A stretch of 64,000 bases of DNA from Ramlibacter sp. PS4R-6 (GCF_037572775.1 NZ_JBBHKA010000001.1:744001-808000); one strand, 5' to 3'; shown: positions 16,417 to 28,179, counted from the stretch's first letter. Numbers and translations: made by a program. Notes: a model not told the origin generated them from the sequence alone.

Positions 16417-17864
16417 CTTTTCAATTCCCGTCACTAAAGCGTCCACAGTACCCATCGAGTCCAGAAGTGTTGTTGTCTGCTCTAGCTTGGTCCGTTATTG
16501 CGCGGTCCCCAAACAGCTCTGGCACAGGCCTCATTTACAAGCGGCTCGGCTCCCCGACAAAGAAGCGTCTCGTCAAAATCGAGCAGACTATGCCTCTTGG
16601 CGAGCGGCAGGCCGACTTCCGTGACAAGCTAGTTCAGCAAGGACTGCTGGTTGGAGGGGGCGCCCACAACGACGATATCACCAGGGCGATTTCGAATTCC
16701 CTAATGGGAGTACAGCCTGCGAAAGGCATCGGATATGCTTCATCGGCAATCGGTGTCGCCGGTGCGCTGCTTCAAGACGCCGTGGGTGGACTCGGTACAA
16801 AAAGCCCACCGAATTTTGCCAACATCATTGATACGTTCTATAGGCTTGGTGGGGGCAAAGGACCATCCGCAGCAGAACGCTGGTTCGAAGCTGCGTCCTA
16901 CTATGCATCGCAACAGCCACTGAAACACATTGAGCGAGCGCTTGCGGAATCGGCGCTTAGCCCGTACGTCTCGTCCCGCGTCTGGCCTCCCCAAGTGACG
17001 GGCATCGTCGATAGCTCGGCCGCGGCCGCTGAAGTCCCGAGCTGGTGGATTGCAGAGGTTTTGGAAAAGGATATTGGAACGCCGTTTTCCTGGTTTCGCT
17101 CAAGCTGGGATCGATTGTGTTCGGAGTATTGGTATACAAGCCTCCCCCCGCGACGCTGGACCAGCTGGGCGGTGTGTTTGCTGCGGCATTCTTTAGGCTT
17201 CGCTTATTTGTGGGAGGCAAACTTCTACAAGGAGCTGGCGCGGGGCATGTTGGATGGCAAGGAGGCGGTTCAAGTGCGCCGGCTTGCGCTGGCGCCAGCA
17301 TCGCCGCTGGTCCCATACCAGACCGGCGGAATCGCCCAGCGGGATGTCATGCCCTTCATCAAGCGATTGCTTACCATCGGTCTCGCCTGTCGCAAGGCCA
17401 TCGACGAGATCGCGACCGAGTCGAGCATCGAAGCGGAAAGTCTCAGTGACTTCATTCAGAAAATGCGCGCTCGGCTTCGCCAGGTTGATCGAGACATGGT
17501 TCATGCAGCTTTATCCGGCGGGGGGGACAAGTCAGGCATCCCAAACCTGTTAGAAACCGTGAGGTACTCCTTGCTAGCAAGAGCCTCTATGGACGACGGG
17601 GACAATACCGCGCTGTTGCGCACGGTCGCCCGAAACTACACGCATGTCTCACCTGGGCCCGAATGGATCGTGGCTATGTCCGCGGTCTCGGGAGATCCTC
17701 GCGTCGTAATCCGGCTCGGCGACATATTGAGCGGACTTCACGCGCTAGGGTTCATGCCTCGCATTGACTTCCTCATTGGCGAGCTCGAGCGCGCGGGACT
17801 CTGTGCCAGCGCCCCCGATGGGGATGCAGGAATCGAAATCGATCTAGGTTTCGGGAGGGCGTGA
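16413..17864 (+). CDS. Unrecognised protein, DptG/DndG-like by position
   Basis: A 483-residue protein. The start is ATG 16413, which overlaps the upstream stop as ATGA and has GGAG eight bases before it; a longer in-frame extension inside the upstream gene is rejected. It is largely helical, begins FQFPSLKRPQYPSSPEVLLS and contains GLIYKRLGSPTKKRL and AIGVAGALLQDAVGGLG. A cluster of aromatics lies around residues 230-270 (WFRSSWDRLCSEYWY). No P-loop, nuclease or membrane motif is visible. Its place between the ATPase and the FtsK-type giant is that of DptG in FGH cassettes, and its length is compatible. Function is not known beyond this context. Confidence 0.55.
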   Translation: MTFQFPSLKRPQYPSSPEVLLSALAWSVIARSPNSSGTGLIYKRLGSPTKKRLVKIEQTMPLGERQADFRDKLVQQGLLVGGGAHNDDITRAISNSLMGVQPAKGIGYASSAIGVAGALLQDAVGGLGTKSPPNFANIIDTFYRLGGGKGPSAAERWFEAASYYASQQPLKHIERALAESALSPYVSSRVWPPQVTGIVDSSAAAAEVPSWWIAEVLEKDIGTPFSWFRSSWDRLCSEYWYTSLPPRRWTSWAVCLLRHSLGFAYLWEANFYKELARGMLDGKEAVQVRRLALAPASPLVPYQTGGIAQRDVMPFIKRLLTIGLACRKAIDEIATESSIEAESLSDFIQKMRARLRQVDRDMVHAALSGGGDKSGIPNLLETVRYSLLARASMDDGDNTALLRTVARNYTHVSPGPEWIVAMSAVSGDPRVVIRLGDILSGLHALGFMPRIDFLIGELERAGLCASAPDGDAGIEIDLGFGRA

Positions 17865-17865
17865 A

Positions 17866-20800
17866 ATGTTCGCTGTTGGACGGGCCCTAGCGCGGCTAGC
17901 CAGAAACACTGGCGGCCAGTTGCTTCTCGAGCTACCTGACGACCTCCCGCCCGAGTTTGTTGCTCGTGTTCTGGAGGGTGCGAACCGCGAAATTCCTGGC
18001 GAGCCCGCGTTCGCGATGTTCGCTCACGATCACCGGTCGGATGTAGGCGGAATCGAGCCCTCCGTAGACTTTCGAGAACTGGCGATGTATCGCCAGGGCT
18101 CCCATTTGGCAATCGCCTACGCGAGCGACAACCGGGGCATGGCAACCTATACCAGCGTTTATCCGCTGCTGCTCTCTGCGGGTTTCCCGGCCGGTTCCTC
18201 AGCGACGCGTGGTACTGGTATGGCCGACGCGGACAGGTTCCTCATACACCTTGCAGACGTGGTGCAAGATGACCTCAAGCTTTCTGCCGCACACGAAGAG
18301 GATTTCCGCGGGGCCTTTATCGAAGTCGCCAAGTTTCTGGCGTCCGTTTATGAGCAGACTGGCAGCGGTCAGGGAAGCAGCGCCTCGGACTGGTGGCTCC
18401 ATTTGGAGCAATGGTTGTCGTTGTTGGTAAAACACCAAGGAGATATTCGCGAAGTCTATGGCGCAGCCGGCCTGCCAGTACCTGCCGAAGGCCTCGCACT
18501 CAGGATATCCGCTCGCGACTACGTCCGGGTACTGAATGCGCGGTGGTCCGATCCTGCAACGATAGCCGCCGAGCTAGCGCGCCTTGAGCACATTCCGACT
18601 GCTGCCGGTGCAGCCCGAGTTCTCGCGCAGATCGATTGGGTTGGCGAGCAAGGACGAATTGCCCTTCGCACGGATTCCACGGTTGCGCGTGTCGCGCTTG
18701 CTGGTTCGAACCGCCGCGAGGGCTGGTCCCAGCTCTCGGAACACGACTTTGCCAATACTTATTCCGACGCGACGGGCCGGTTGGTGGTTCGAGCGAGCGG
18801 CAAAGAACTGCCACGGCCCTGGTCAGCCGCCACTCCCATTCTGTTGCTCGACCCCGGAATGAATGACTTGGCGGGCTCTTTCGAGATACCGGAAATCGAG
18901 CTCGTCGTCCCTTGGCGCCAGCAATCCGAGATTCCAGATCAACTTGGCGAGATTCGCGATCTGGCGAAGCAGGTCGCCGTCGCTGGAATACGCGGGTCGA
19001 GCGCATCATTTCATTTGGCGTCGGTGCACGCTTCGCAAGAGGGACTCCACCTGCAAGGCACACTCGCCATAGCTCTGCCGGTCAAGTCACAGGGCATTTG
19101 TACGCTCGAGGTTATTAGCAAAGGCGCAATCGCCAAACATCTGGTTGACCGATGCGATGGAGGTTTCGCGCTCGTCCGAAGCAGTGAAGTTTGCGTGCAG
19201 ATTCGTCCAGAAAGTCGCGTGTCTGCGAGTGCGCAGCGCGGCCCGGTTCGTTGGAGTAGGGGAAGCATCGCCTCGACGTTGAAGCTACCAACGCCCGGAC
19301 GGTACGAAGTCGCCGTGGCATGCGGGTCGGTGTCAGGCGTCAATGTTGACGACGTGTTGGCTGGGGGCCAACACCTTGACCGCAACTGGCTCACAGATGC
19401 GCCCCAATTGCGAATGGGCATCATCGACGCGATGTCCGATTTCGATATCGTCGACGATGGTTCCTCTGTCACGCTACTTCATTTGGAGCTCGGTGAAGTC
19501 AAGTTGCAGCGGCCTCTCGCGCCAGTCGTAGCCGCAGCCGAGGGCGTGCAGCCCGATAGTGGCAAGCCCATTCGGGAAAGTGTCTTCCGCCTGATTGAGC
19601 GGCATTTCTGCGCTGAATTGGAACAGGGCGACGACCGCGCGCTCGGCGCAATTCTGCTCAGCGATTCTAGGAACAGTTCCGCTTGGGTCGAAGTAGCTGG
19701 TGGCACATGGTGCTCGGAGTCTCTACGTAGACGCCTCGGGGACTTGACTCCTGCTCGTCCTTCCAGCGCACTTATTTCGCACCCTGCTTACCGCGCGCTG
19801 GCAAATGCATATCGCGCTTTGCGCCTTGCCGATCGAATCGAAGAGCTCGAAGCCGAGAGCGCCTCGGAAGGCGTGACCATTTCCCGCATCGATCTCTCAT
19901 TCCTTCCGCAAGAACGCGTCGACAACTTGCTAAGCGCGTACGCCACTTTGCTGCTCGCGGCCAACGGATTGAGCGCTTCTGATCGATTCTGGGCGAGGCA
20001 CCCGTTCACCGTAGCTATCTACCCCGACGCGATAGGGACACAATTCGTACAAGCCGTGTTGCTTAGTCCGCTGCACCCCATACGCCTTGGATGGATGTGG
20101 GCGCTCCAAGTCGGCCTACGCGCCGCCTTCGATGATGGCGCTCGACCAGGCGATTCCCTGGGTCTGCTGGATGGCACTCAGTTTCCGGTCGCAGCCACAG
20201 TCGAAGATGAGGACTTCGGGAGCTTGACGGGATTTTTGCCAATGCCGATCGAGGCAGAGGATGCGGACGTCTACCTAGGCTGGCAGGCAATGGTTCAGCT
20301 CGACTCCGGCACTCAGCGACCTAAGGTGCCGGACTGGCTCAACGGCGATGAATTTCCGGTCGACGGGGTATCGGCCCTCTCCCCATCTTCGGTAACGTCT
20401 GCTATCGATGATTTCCTGCGAGTATCCCCGCACGTTCAAGCGATTCAGATAGAGCTTGCGACTGCGCGTCCGGGCCGCCGATCAGTGGCAATCGATGAAG
20501 GCGTGCTCTCGAAGATTAGGGCGTTGGCGCTCGGGAGCGCCGAATTGGACGGTGTAAGTGGAGTTCGAGTCGTTGATTCGCCGGGTCGCGACGGGCCCAT
20601 TCCTCGCATTAGCGCAATCCAGGATGCACTTGCTCAGGCTAGACCAAGCTTCAACGTTGAATGGGTGAGTGGCAGCGCAACCGAACCCTCTCACATCACC
20701 TTTCTCGAGAGTGCCGCTGCTGGCTTTGGCATTTCGAGCGAAGGCTCTCCAGCGCTCGGCCGGCTACCGCGCCTGCCCCTGCGGCGGCTTCCCAATAGAC

Positions 20801-23280
20801 GACGGCAAGCCACGATGGTCGCAATTGAGGATTACGGCCTGGGCGGGGCTGGCGCGGAAGAATCCACCCTGTCGCGCGCCATCGCAGCCTACGAAACTGA
20901 CGCCTCAGGAAAACGCTACGTCATTCGGATAAGGCCAAATCTCGCTGCCTTGCCGGCAAAACCGAACTGGCTGGTCGCAAGCGATTTCGGAATAAATCCG
21001 CAAGGAATCGCGCATGCCGCGAAGGTACAAGCTGACGGGCAGTACATGCTGTGGGACTGGCGCCCGGCGCCGATGCTACGGCATCTCGCCGGCCCGACTG
21101 GACGCGCTAGGCCATACTTTGTTTTAGCGACGGTGCCTCCCGCACTGAGTACTGCCATTAGGAATCGGGTGCAGCGACTCAATAGCTCGCTCTCCGAAGC
21201 CGCCATCGAAGAGCGGGTACAGCTACTCGTACAGACGCTTGCAGCAAGAGCCGTCGGACTGAATGCGCTTCTTGCTGTTGGCCATAATCAGGCAACTGGC
21301 GCCCTCGGCTTCTTCTTCGCGTTGTGCTCCATCGTGGAGTGGATAAGAGCGGCGGCGCCCGGATGCACACGGCTTGTCGTACCCGTTGATGCGGTTGATG
21401 TCTTCCTTCGAAGCAGCCTCCGCGCGCAAGCCAACGACACTCGCAGGCGCGCTGACTTGCTGGCAATGCAAGCATCAGTCGGGGCTGATGGACGCTACTG
21501 CGTGAGTTTGGCTCCTGTCGAAATAAAACACTACGGCCTATCTAGAGCCGAGGAGGAGACGCGATTCCCGAGCGCAGGCGAAGCTCGACTCGCCGCGCAT
21601 GTCGACCAGCTTGCCAAATACCACCAGTACTTGGGCACTCTATGCGATCACTATCGAAGCGCCACGGGTAGCGCCGCTTCATTGATCGGCCAGCGTCTTG
21701 CGGTCGTCATAGACGCGGCGCTTCAACTATCGCCGAGCGAAGTGCATGATGCCGCGTCGTTGCTGGGCCACGTTTCAGCGGGCGAAGTGGATCTCCATTT
21801 GGGCGACGGCGTGTTGCTTTGGTACCAGGCAGGCGGAACGACGGAATCCGGGCAAAAGGTTGCTTGGCAACAAGTCGAGGACGCAATTAACAAACGTTTC
21901 GTCGACGTGCGAGTCGATCCTGCTGCGTTTGACAGTTGTTTCTGGGAAGGTGCGCCCGGGATTGCGCATGACGTTGTGATCGAGGCGCTATCCCACGCGT
22001 TGGGACCAGACGGTTCAATGGGCAGCGCGAATAGTCCCGCGCCACCACCACCATCTCCTCCTCCTCGTTCTCCAACACCTCCTCCTCCGCCACCCCCGCC
22101 GCCACAGGCACAGCCATCCCAACCGCTGCATGCAGAATCGGTAGCCGCGAGCCCTCTGGCGCAGCCCGCCTCGCAAAACAGGATCCAACGCGCCGCCACA
22201 GTCGCGGAGAGACCCCGGCTTGCTGCTGAAGAACTAGAGCGGCGTTACCGTCGATTGCTGGCCGCACTTGGGGAGTTTCACGTCCGAGTAGATAGGCCTT
22301 TAGGTCAGGAAGCCTATCGGGAAGGCCCGGCATTCGTCGAATACGCTGTGACACCAGCGTACGGCGTTTCCGTGACACGAATTGAGTCACAACTCGAAAA
22401 CCTCAAGCTGAGACTCAAACTACCATCGGATGCGGTGATTGGGTGTTCAACGCACCTTGGCAATGTTCTTTTGACCATCCCTAAGTTGGAGCCCGAACGC
22501 TACTTCGTTGACGCTGAAGAGATGTGGGCGCGCTGGATTAAACCGAGCAACGGGTTTGCGATTCCCCTGGGCGAGGATCTCACTGGCACGATTGTTGAAG
22601 TAGATTTGGCCAGCCCGAATTCGCCCCATTTGCTCGTTGCGGGTGTGACCGGGAGCGGAAAGTCCGAGGCCCTGCTCACACTGCTGCAAGGTGCAACAAG
22701 ATTCTATAGCCCCGCTCAGCTCGAGCTTCGGTTGGTGGACCCAAAACAAACAGAGCTAACCACGCTAGGGGCGCTCCCCCACACGCAGGGCGACATAGCT
22801 TGGAGTGCGGAGGAAGCAATCCGGCTCTTGGACAGCGCCGCGTCAGAGATGGACGAGAGGTACAAGAAATTCCGTATGGTGGATCAGGCGATTAGAAGCA
22901 TCGGCGAGTACCAGGAAAAGATTGGGCCGATGCCACGATGGATCATCGTGCTAGATGAGTACGCCGATCTAATTACGGATAAAGAAGATCGGAAAAAAAT
23001 AGAAAAGAACTTGCAAAGACTATCGCAGAAGGCGCGCGCTGCAGGCATACACCTCATCGTTTCGACCCAGAAGCCAGTGGTAGATGTAGTCAATACTGTC
23101 GTTAAGGGAAACCTGCCCGGGCGAATTGCGCTGCGAGTGAACACTAGTGGCGAGAGCCGCGTCATCCTCGATGACGCTGGCGCTGAACAATTGATCGGCA
23201 AAGGTGACGCCTTGATAAAGGTTGGGAATTCAAAGATCCGACTTCAGTTCGCGCGATATTCGGCTCCGATCGTCAGCTAG
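17866..23280 (+). CDS. Giant protein with C-terminal FtsK/HerA-type DNA translocase, DptH/DndH-like
   Basis: An 1804-residue protein from ATG 17866, one base after the previous stop, with GGGAGG seven bases upstream. Residues 1 to about 1180 are unrecognised. Asp1197 (RRADLLAM) followed by Glu1219-Ile-Lys1221 (PVEIKHYG) resembles a PD-(D/E)XK nuclease core. A proline tract (1391-1417) acts as a hinge. The rest follows FtsK: a beta-domain-like GPAFVEYAVTPAYGVSVTRI (about 1487), Walker A GVTGSGKS (1593-1600), Walker B IVLDEYADL (about 1692-1700), AAGIHLIVSTQKP and GEGAE-type ILDDAGAEQLIGKGDALI. The winged-helix gamma domain and membrane anchor of FtsK are absent. This architecture and the gene order match DptH/DndH, predicted translocase-nucleases that restrict DNA. 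The nuclease part is inference. Confidence 0.7.
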   Translation: MFAVGRALARLARNTGGQLLLELPDDLPPEFVARVLEGANREIPGEPAFAMFAHDHRSDVGGIEPSVDFRELAMYRQGSHLAIAYASDNRGMATYTSVYPLLLSAGFPAGSSATRGTGMADADRFLIHLADVVQDDLKLSAAHEEDFRGAFIEVAKFLASVYEQTGSGQGSSASDWWLHLEQWLSLLVKHQGDIREVYGAAGLPVPAEGLALRISARDYVRVLNARWSDPATIAAELARLEHIPTAAGAARVLAQIDWVGEQGRIALRTDSTVARVALAGSNRREGWSQLSEHDFANTYSDATGRLVVRASGKELPRPWSAATPILLLDPGMNDLAGSFEIPEIELVVPWRQQSEIPDQLGEIRDLAKQVAVAGIRGSSASFHLASVHASQEGLHLQGTLAIALPVKSQGICTLEVISKGAIAKHLVDRCDGGFALVRSSEVCVQIRPESRVSASAQRGPVRWSRGSIASTLKLPTPGRYEVAVACGSVSGVNVDDVLAGGQHLDRNWLTDAPQLRMGIIDAMSDFDIVDDGSSVTLLHLELGEVKLQRPLAPVVAAAEGVQPDSGKPIRESVFRLIERHFCAELEQGDDRALGAILLSDSRNSSAWVEVAGGTWCSESLRRRLGDLTPARPSSALISHPAYRALANAYRALRLADRIEELEAESASEGVTISRIDLSFLPQERVDNLLSAYATLLLAANGLSASDRFWARHPFTVAIYPDAIGTQFVQAVLLSPLHPIRLGWMWALQVGLRAAFDDGARPGDSLGLLDGTQFPVAATVEDEDFGSLTGFLPMPIEAEDADVYLGWQAMVQLDSGTQRPKVPDWLNGDEFPVDGVSALSPSSVTSAIDDFLRVSPHVQAIQIELATARPGRRSVAIDEGVLSKIRALALGSAELDGVSGVRVVDSPGRDGPIPRISAIQDALAQARPSFNVEWVSGSATEPSHITFLESAAAGFGISSEGSPALGRLPRLPLRRLPNRRRQATMVAIEDYGLGGAGAEESTLSRAIAAYETDASGKRYVIRIRPNLAALPAKPNWLVASDFGINPQGIAHAAKVQADGQYMLWDWRPAPMLRHLAGPTGRARPYFVLATVPPALSTAIRNRVQRLNSSLSEAAIEERVQLLVQTLAARAVGLNALLAVGHNQATGALGFFFALCSIVEWIRAAAPGCTRLVVPVDAVDVFLRSSLRAQANDTRRRADLLAMQASVGADGRYCVSLAPVEIKHYGLSRAEEETRFPSAGEARLAAHVDQLAKYHQYLGTLCDHYRSATGSAASLIGQRLAVVIDAALQLSPSEVHDAASLLGHVSAGEVDLHLGDGVLLWYQAGGTTESGQKVAWQQVEDAINKRFVDVRVDPAAFDSCFWEGAPGIAHDVVIEALSHALGPDGSMGSANSPAPPPPSPPPRSPTPPPPPPPPPQAQPSQPLHAESVAASPLAQPASQNRIQRAATVAERPRLAAEELERRYRRLLAALGEFHVRVDRPLGQEAYREGPAFVEYAVTPAYGVSVTRIESQLENLKLRLKLPSDAVIGCSTHLGNVLLTIPKLEPERYFVDAEEMWARWIKPSNGFAIPLGEDLTGTIVEVDLASPNSPHLLVAGVTGSGKSEALLTLLQGATRFYSPAQLELRLVDPKQTELTTLGALPHTQGDIAWSAEEAIRLLDSAASEMDERYKKFRMVDQAIRSIGEYQEKIGPMPRWIIVLDEYADLITDKEDRKKIEKNLQRLSQKARAAGIHLIVSTQKPVVDVVNTVVKGNLPGRIALRVNTSGESRVILDDAGAEQLIGKGDALIKVGNSKIRLQFARYSAPIVS

Positions 23281-23364
23281 GCAGCCTCGCACGCTGCCAT
23301 GCCGCGGCCTGGTACTTTTCGCTCGGCTATCCTAAAATTGTGGCGAACAATCAATTGGACGCGC

Positions 23365-25011
23365 GTGAATTTCATCGAGCTATTCGCAGGGTGCGGGGGC
23401 CTATCACTTGGTCTCAAGTCCGTGGGCTTCGAGCTTGCACTTGCAAATGAACTCTCGCCAATGGCAGCGGAGTCCTACGCCTTCAATCTCTTGGGGGAAG
23501 ACCTCGAAGCTTTAGCGCTTGAGAGTTCACCGAATCCGAAGAGAACCCTTTGGCTTTCCAGCCGCCATCCAAGGAGCGGATTAGCGCTACGACGCCGGGA
23601 AGATCCACGGAAATTTCCGTCGCATGACCGAGGATTTTGTGATCTGGAAGATGACGGATCTAACCTCCGTGGGAACCTCGTCGTGGGGAGCATCACGGAG
23701 CTGAACAGGTGGTTGGAGAATCATGGGGACGTCTCTCGCACCCTGCAGAACGCTTTCGGAAGAGGCGAGTTGGACCTTGTATCTGGCGGGCCGCCTTGTC
23801 AAAGTTTCAGCATGGCGGGGCTTCGTCGTCAAAATTGCGAAAAGAATACGTTGCCGTGGGAATTCGCAAAATTCGTTGGCCGTGCGAGCCCCAAGTTTGT
23901 TCTGCTGGAGAATGTAAGCGGCATATTGAAGCCGTTCAAAGATTCAGCAGGCGGCAAGTTCTACGCGTGGTTCGAGCTTGCGAAGGCTTTTGCAGAAATT
24001 GGCTATTTCCCTCTTTGCTTGCATGTGAATGCCAAGTACGTTGGCGTTGCTCAGAACCGCCAGAGGTTCTTGCTCCTGGCGGTGCGCGAGGACGTGTATG
24101 AGGCGTTGAAGGGAACTTTTAGCGACAGTGAACGCGCGCTCTTTCGAAAGGTCGAGCCCTTCTACGCAGCAGTCAAGCAAGAGCAGCCGATTGACACGGC
24201 GATGCTGGACTGCTGGGACGTCGAACGAGACCTGGACGCAAAGCTGCTGCAAAAGAGTTTTCTCTCCGCGCTTGTACGTCTGCGAACCCCAAATGCTCAG
24301 TTGGTCTCGGCAAGCGATGCCATTGGAGATATTGGCGCTCTGCATGAGCAGGGGTACTCTACCCACCGGCTCGGAGCGCATGGTCGTAAGTTGGCTAACG
24401 AGTTCGAGGGCGTCGCTCGACTTCCAACCGCCTTGGCAAACCATGACCTCCGAAACAACTCGGAGCTAGTGCAACGAAGGTTCAGGCTCTATCAAGTTCT
24501 AGCCGGCCTCGATCGGCCAACTAGAAGTAGCGTGATCAGCGTTTTGAACGGGCACTCGACAGACATTGATGACCGCGTTTGGGCCGCACTTCGAGAACAT
24601 GATTTTCTGAAGGAAACTGGCGAGCGAAAGAGGTTCGCGTCAAGAGCGGAGCTCCTCGAATTTCTCCAGCGGCATCGGACAAAGAAGAGGACACAACGAG
24701 CCCTGCAAGCGAAAAAGCAAGCGCCTGCTACCGTCTCGATTCCTGATGACGCCTGCCATTACGAGAGCCTTCGAACCCTAACGGTCCGGGAGTTGGCGCG
24801 CCTCCAGTCCTTCCCCGACGGATTTGTATTCAAGTCAAAGATTACTACTGGCGGAGCCATGCGAAGCTATGAGGTACCTCAATACACGCAGGTAGGTAAC
24901 GCCGTTCCTCCGTTATTGGGCAGAGCCTTAGGCTTCGCAATTGCCGTTTTGTTAAAGCGATTGAATCTTGCGCGCGCCGAACGTTCGCGCGCGACTAAAT
25001 TGGTCGCATAG
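23365..25011 (+). CDS. DNA (cytosine-5-)-methyltransferase
   Basis: A 548-residue C5-cytosine methyltransferase if started at GTG 23365, which gives the usual immediate NFIELFAGCGGLSLG motif I. An ATG at 23299 would add 22 residues with no ribosome-binding site. Numbered from the GTG: motif I 5-16; catalytic GGPPCQSFS with Cys145; ENV 182-184 (motif VI); QNRQRF 230-235 (motif VIII); then RELARLQSFPDG (IX) and QVGNAVPP (X). An insertion of roughly 60 residues separates motif I from IV, and a long region lies between VIII and IX that should hold the target-recognition domain. It lies 84 bases after the FtsK-type gene on the same strand. It most likely provides the self mark for the island. The recognition sequence is unknown. 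Confidence 0.9.
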   Translation: MNFIELFAGCGGLSLGLKSVGFELALANELSPMAAESYAFNLLGEDLEALALESSPNPKRTLWLSSRHPRSGLALRRREDPRKFPSHDRGFCDLEDDGSNLRGNLVVGSITELNRWLENHGDVSRTLQNAFGRGELDLVSGGPPCQSFSMAGLRRQNCEKNTLPWEFAKFVGRASPKFVLLENVSGILKPFKDSAGGKFYAWFELAKAFAEIGYFPLCLHVNAKYVGVAQNRQRFLLLAVREDVYEALKGTFSDSERALFRKVEPFYAAVKQEQPIDTAMLDCWDVERDLDAKLLQKSFLSALVRLRTPNAQLVSASDAIGDIGALHEQGYSTHRLGAHGRKLANEFEGVARLPTALANHDLRNNSELVQRRFRLYQVLAGLDRPTRSSVISVLNGHSTDIDDRVWAALREHDFLKETGERKRFASRAELLEFLQRHRTKKRTQRALQAKKQAPATVSIPDDACHYESLRTLTVRELARLQSFPDGFVFKSKITTGGAMRSYEVPQYTQVGNAVPPLLGRALGFAIAVLLKRLNLARAERSRATKLVA

Positions 25012-25063
25012 AGGCCGGCGAAATCACAATGTGACCGCACTCGAGTCCCGCGGCGTGTCGAAA

Positions 25064-25486
25064 TTACCGGGCACGTAGGCGGCGCGCTACTCGTTCCGCG
25101 ATTCGCTCGACTTTGAGCGGCGAAGACAACTCACATTCCCAGACAGTAAAGACCGCCCATCCGAGCTTGCGAAGTTGCCGCACGTTGCGGCGATCGCGGA
25201 CAATGTTGCGATCGAACTTGCCTTGCCAAAACTGTGTGTTCGATTTCGGCGTCGTGCAGATCGAACATCCTTGGTGCCGGTGCCAGAAGCAGCCATGCAC
25301 GAAGATCACCGTACAAAAGCGAGGCAGAACAATATCCGGGCGCCCGGGCAGGTCATTTCGGTGCAAACGAAATCGAAGGCCTTTGGCGTGCAACGCACTT
25401 CGAAGAGTCCGCTCAGGCCGCGTGTCGCGGTTACGGATCCTGCGCATGCGCTCAGAGCGTTCCGACTTAGTCAACGAGTCGACCAC
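25064..25486 (-). CDS. vsr: Very short patch repair endonuclease (Vsr)
   Basis: A 140-residue T:G mismatch nicking enzyme. GTG 25486 is chosen because GGGGGAG lies seven bases upstream and because it makes residue numbers coincide with E. coli Vsr: Glu25 (DTRPE), Asp51 (GRPDIV), His64 and His69 (IFVHGCFWH). Position 63 is Val instead of the Thr of E. coli Vsr. Vsr cuts 5' of the T of T:G pairs formed by deamination of 5-methylcytosine, so it fits the adjacent cytosine methyltransferase, with which it is convergent (52-base gap). It is on the gyrB strand, 44 bases beyond the gyrB stop, so gyrB read-through could contribute to expression. Confidence 0.93.
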   Translation of the reverse strand: MVDSLTKSERSERMRRIRNRDTRPERTLRSALHAKGLRFRLHRNDLPGRPDIVLPRFCTVIFVHGCFWHRHQGCSICTTPKSNTQFWQGKFDRNIVRDRRNVRQLRKLGWAVFTVWECELSSPLKVERIAERVARRLRAR

Positions 25487-25530
25487 GATCTGTCTCCCCC
25501 AAACGAGCGAGTGACTACTGTGCGCGTGGC

Positions 25531-28179
<2,649 letters not shown>

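Noticed and set aside
22030..22120. Reading-frame break or tandem repeat expansion at the proline tract
   Set aside because: The frame continues through with coherent protein on both sides and a matching FtsK-like domain after it, so it is read as a linker.
14419..25486. A classic Dnd/Ssp phosphorothioation locus
   Set aside because: No cysteine desulfurase, PAPS reductase-like, DndB, DndD or DndE gene is present in the window, so a complete phosphorothioate system cannot be claimed.
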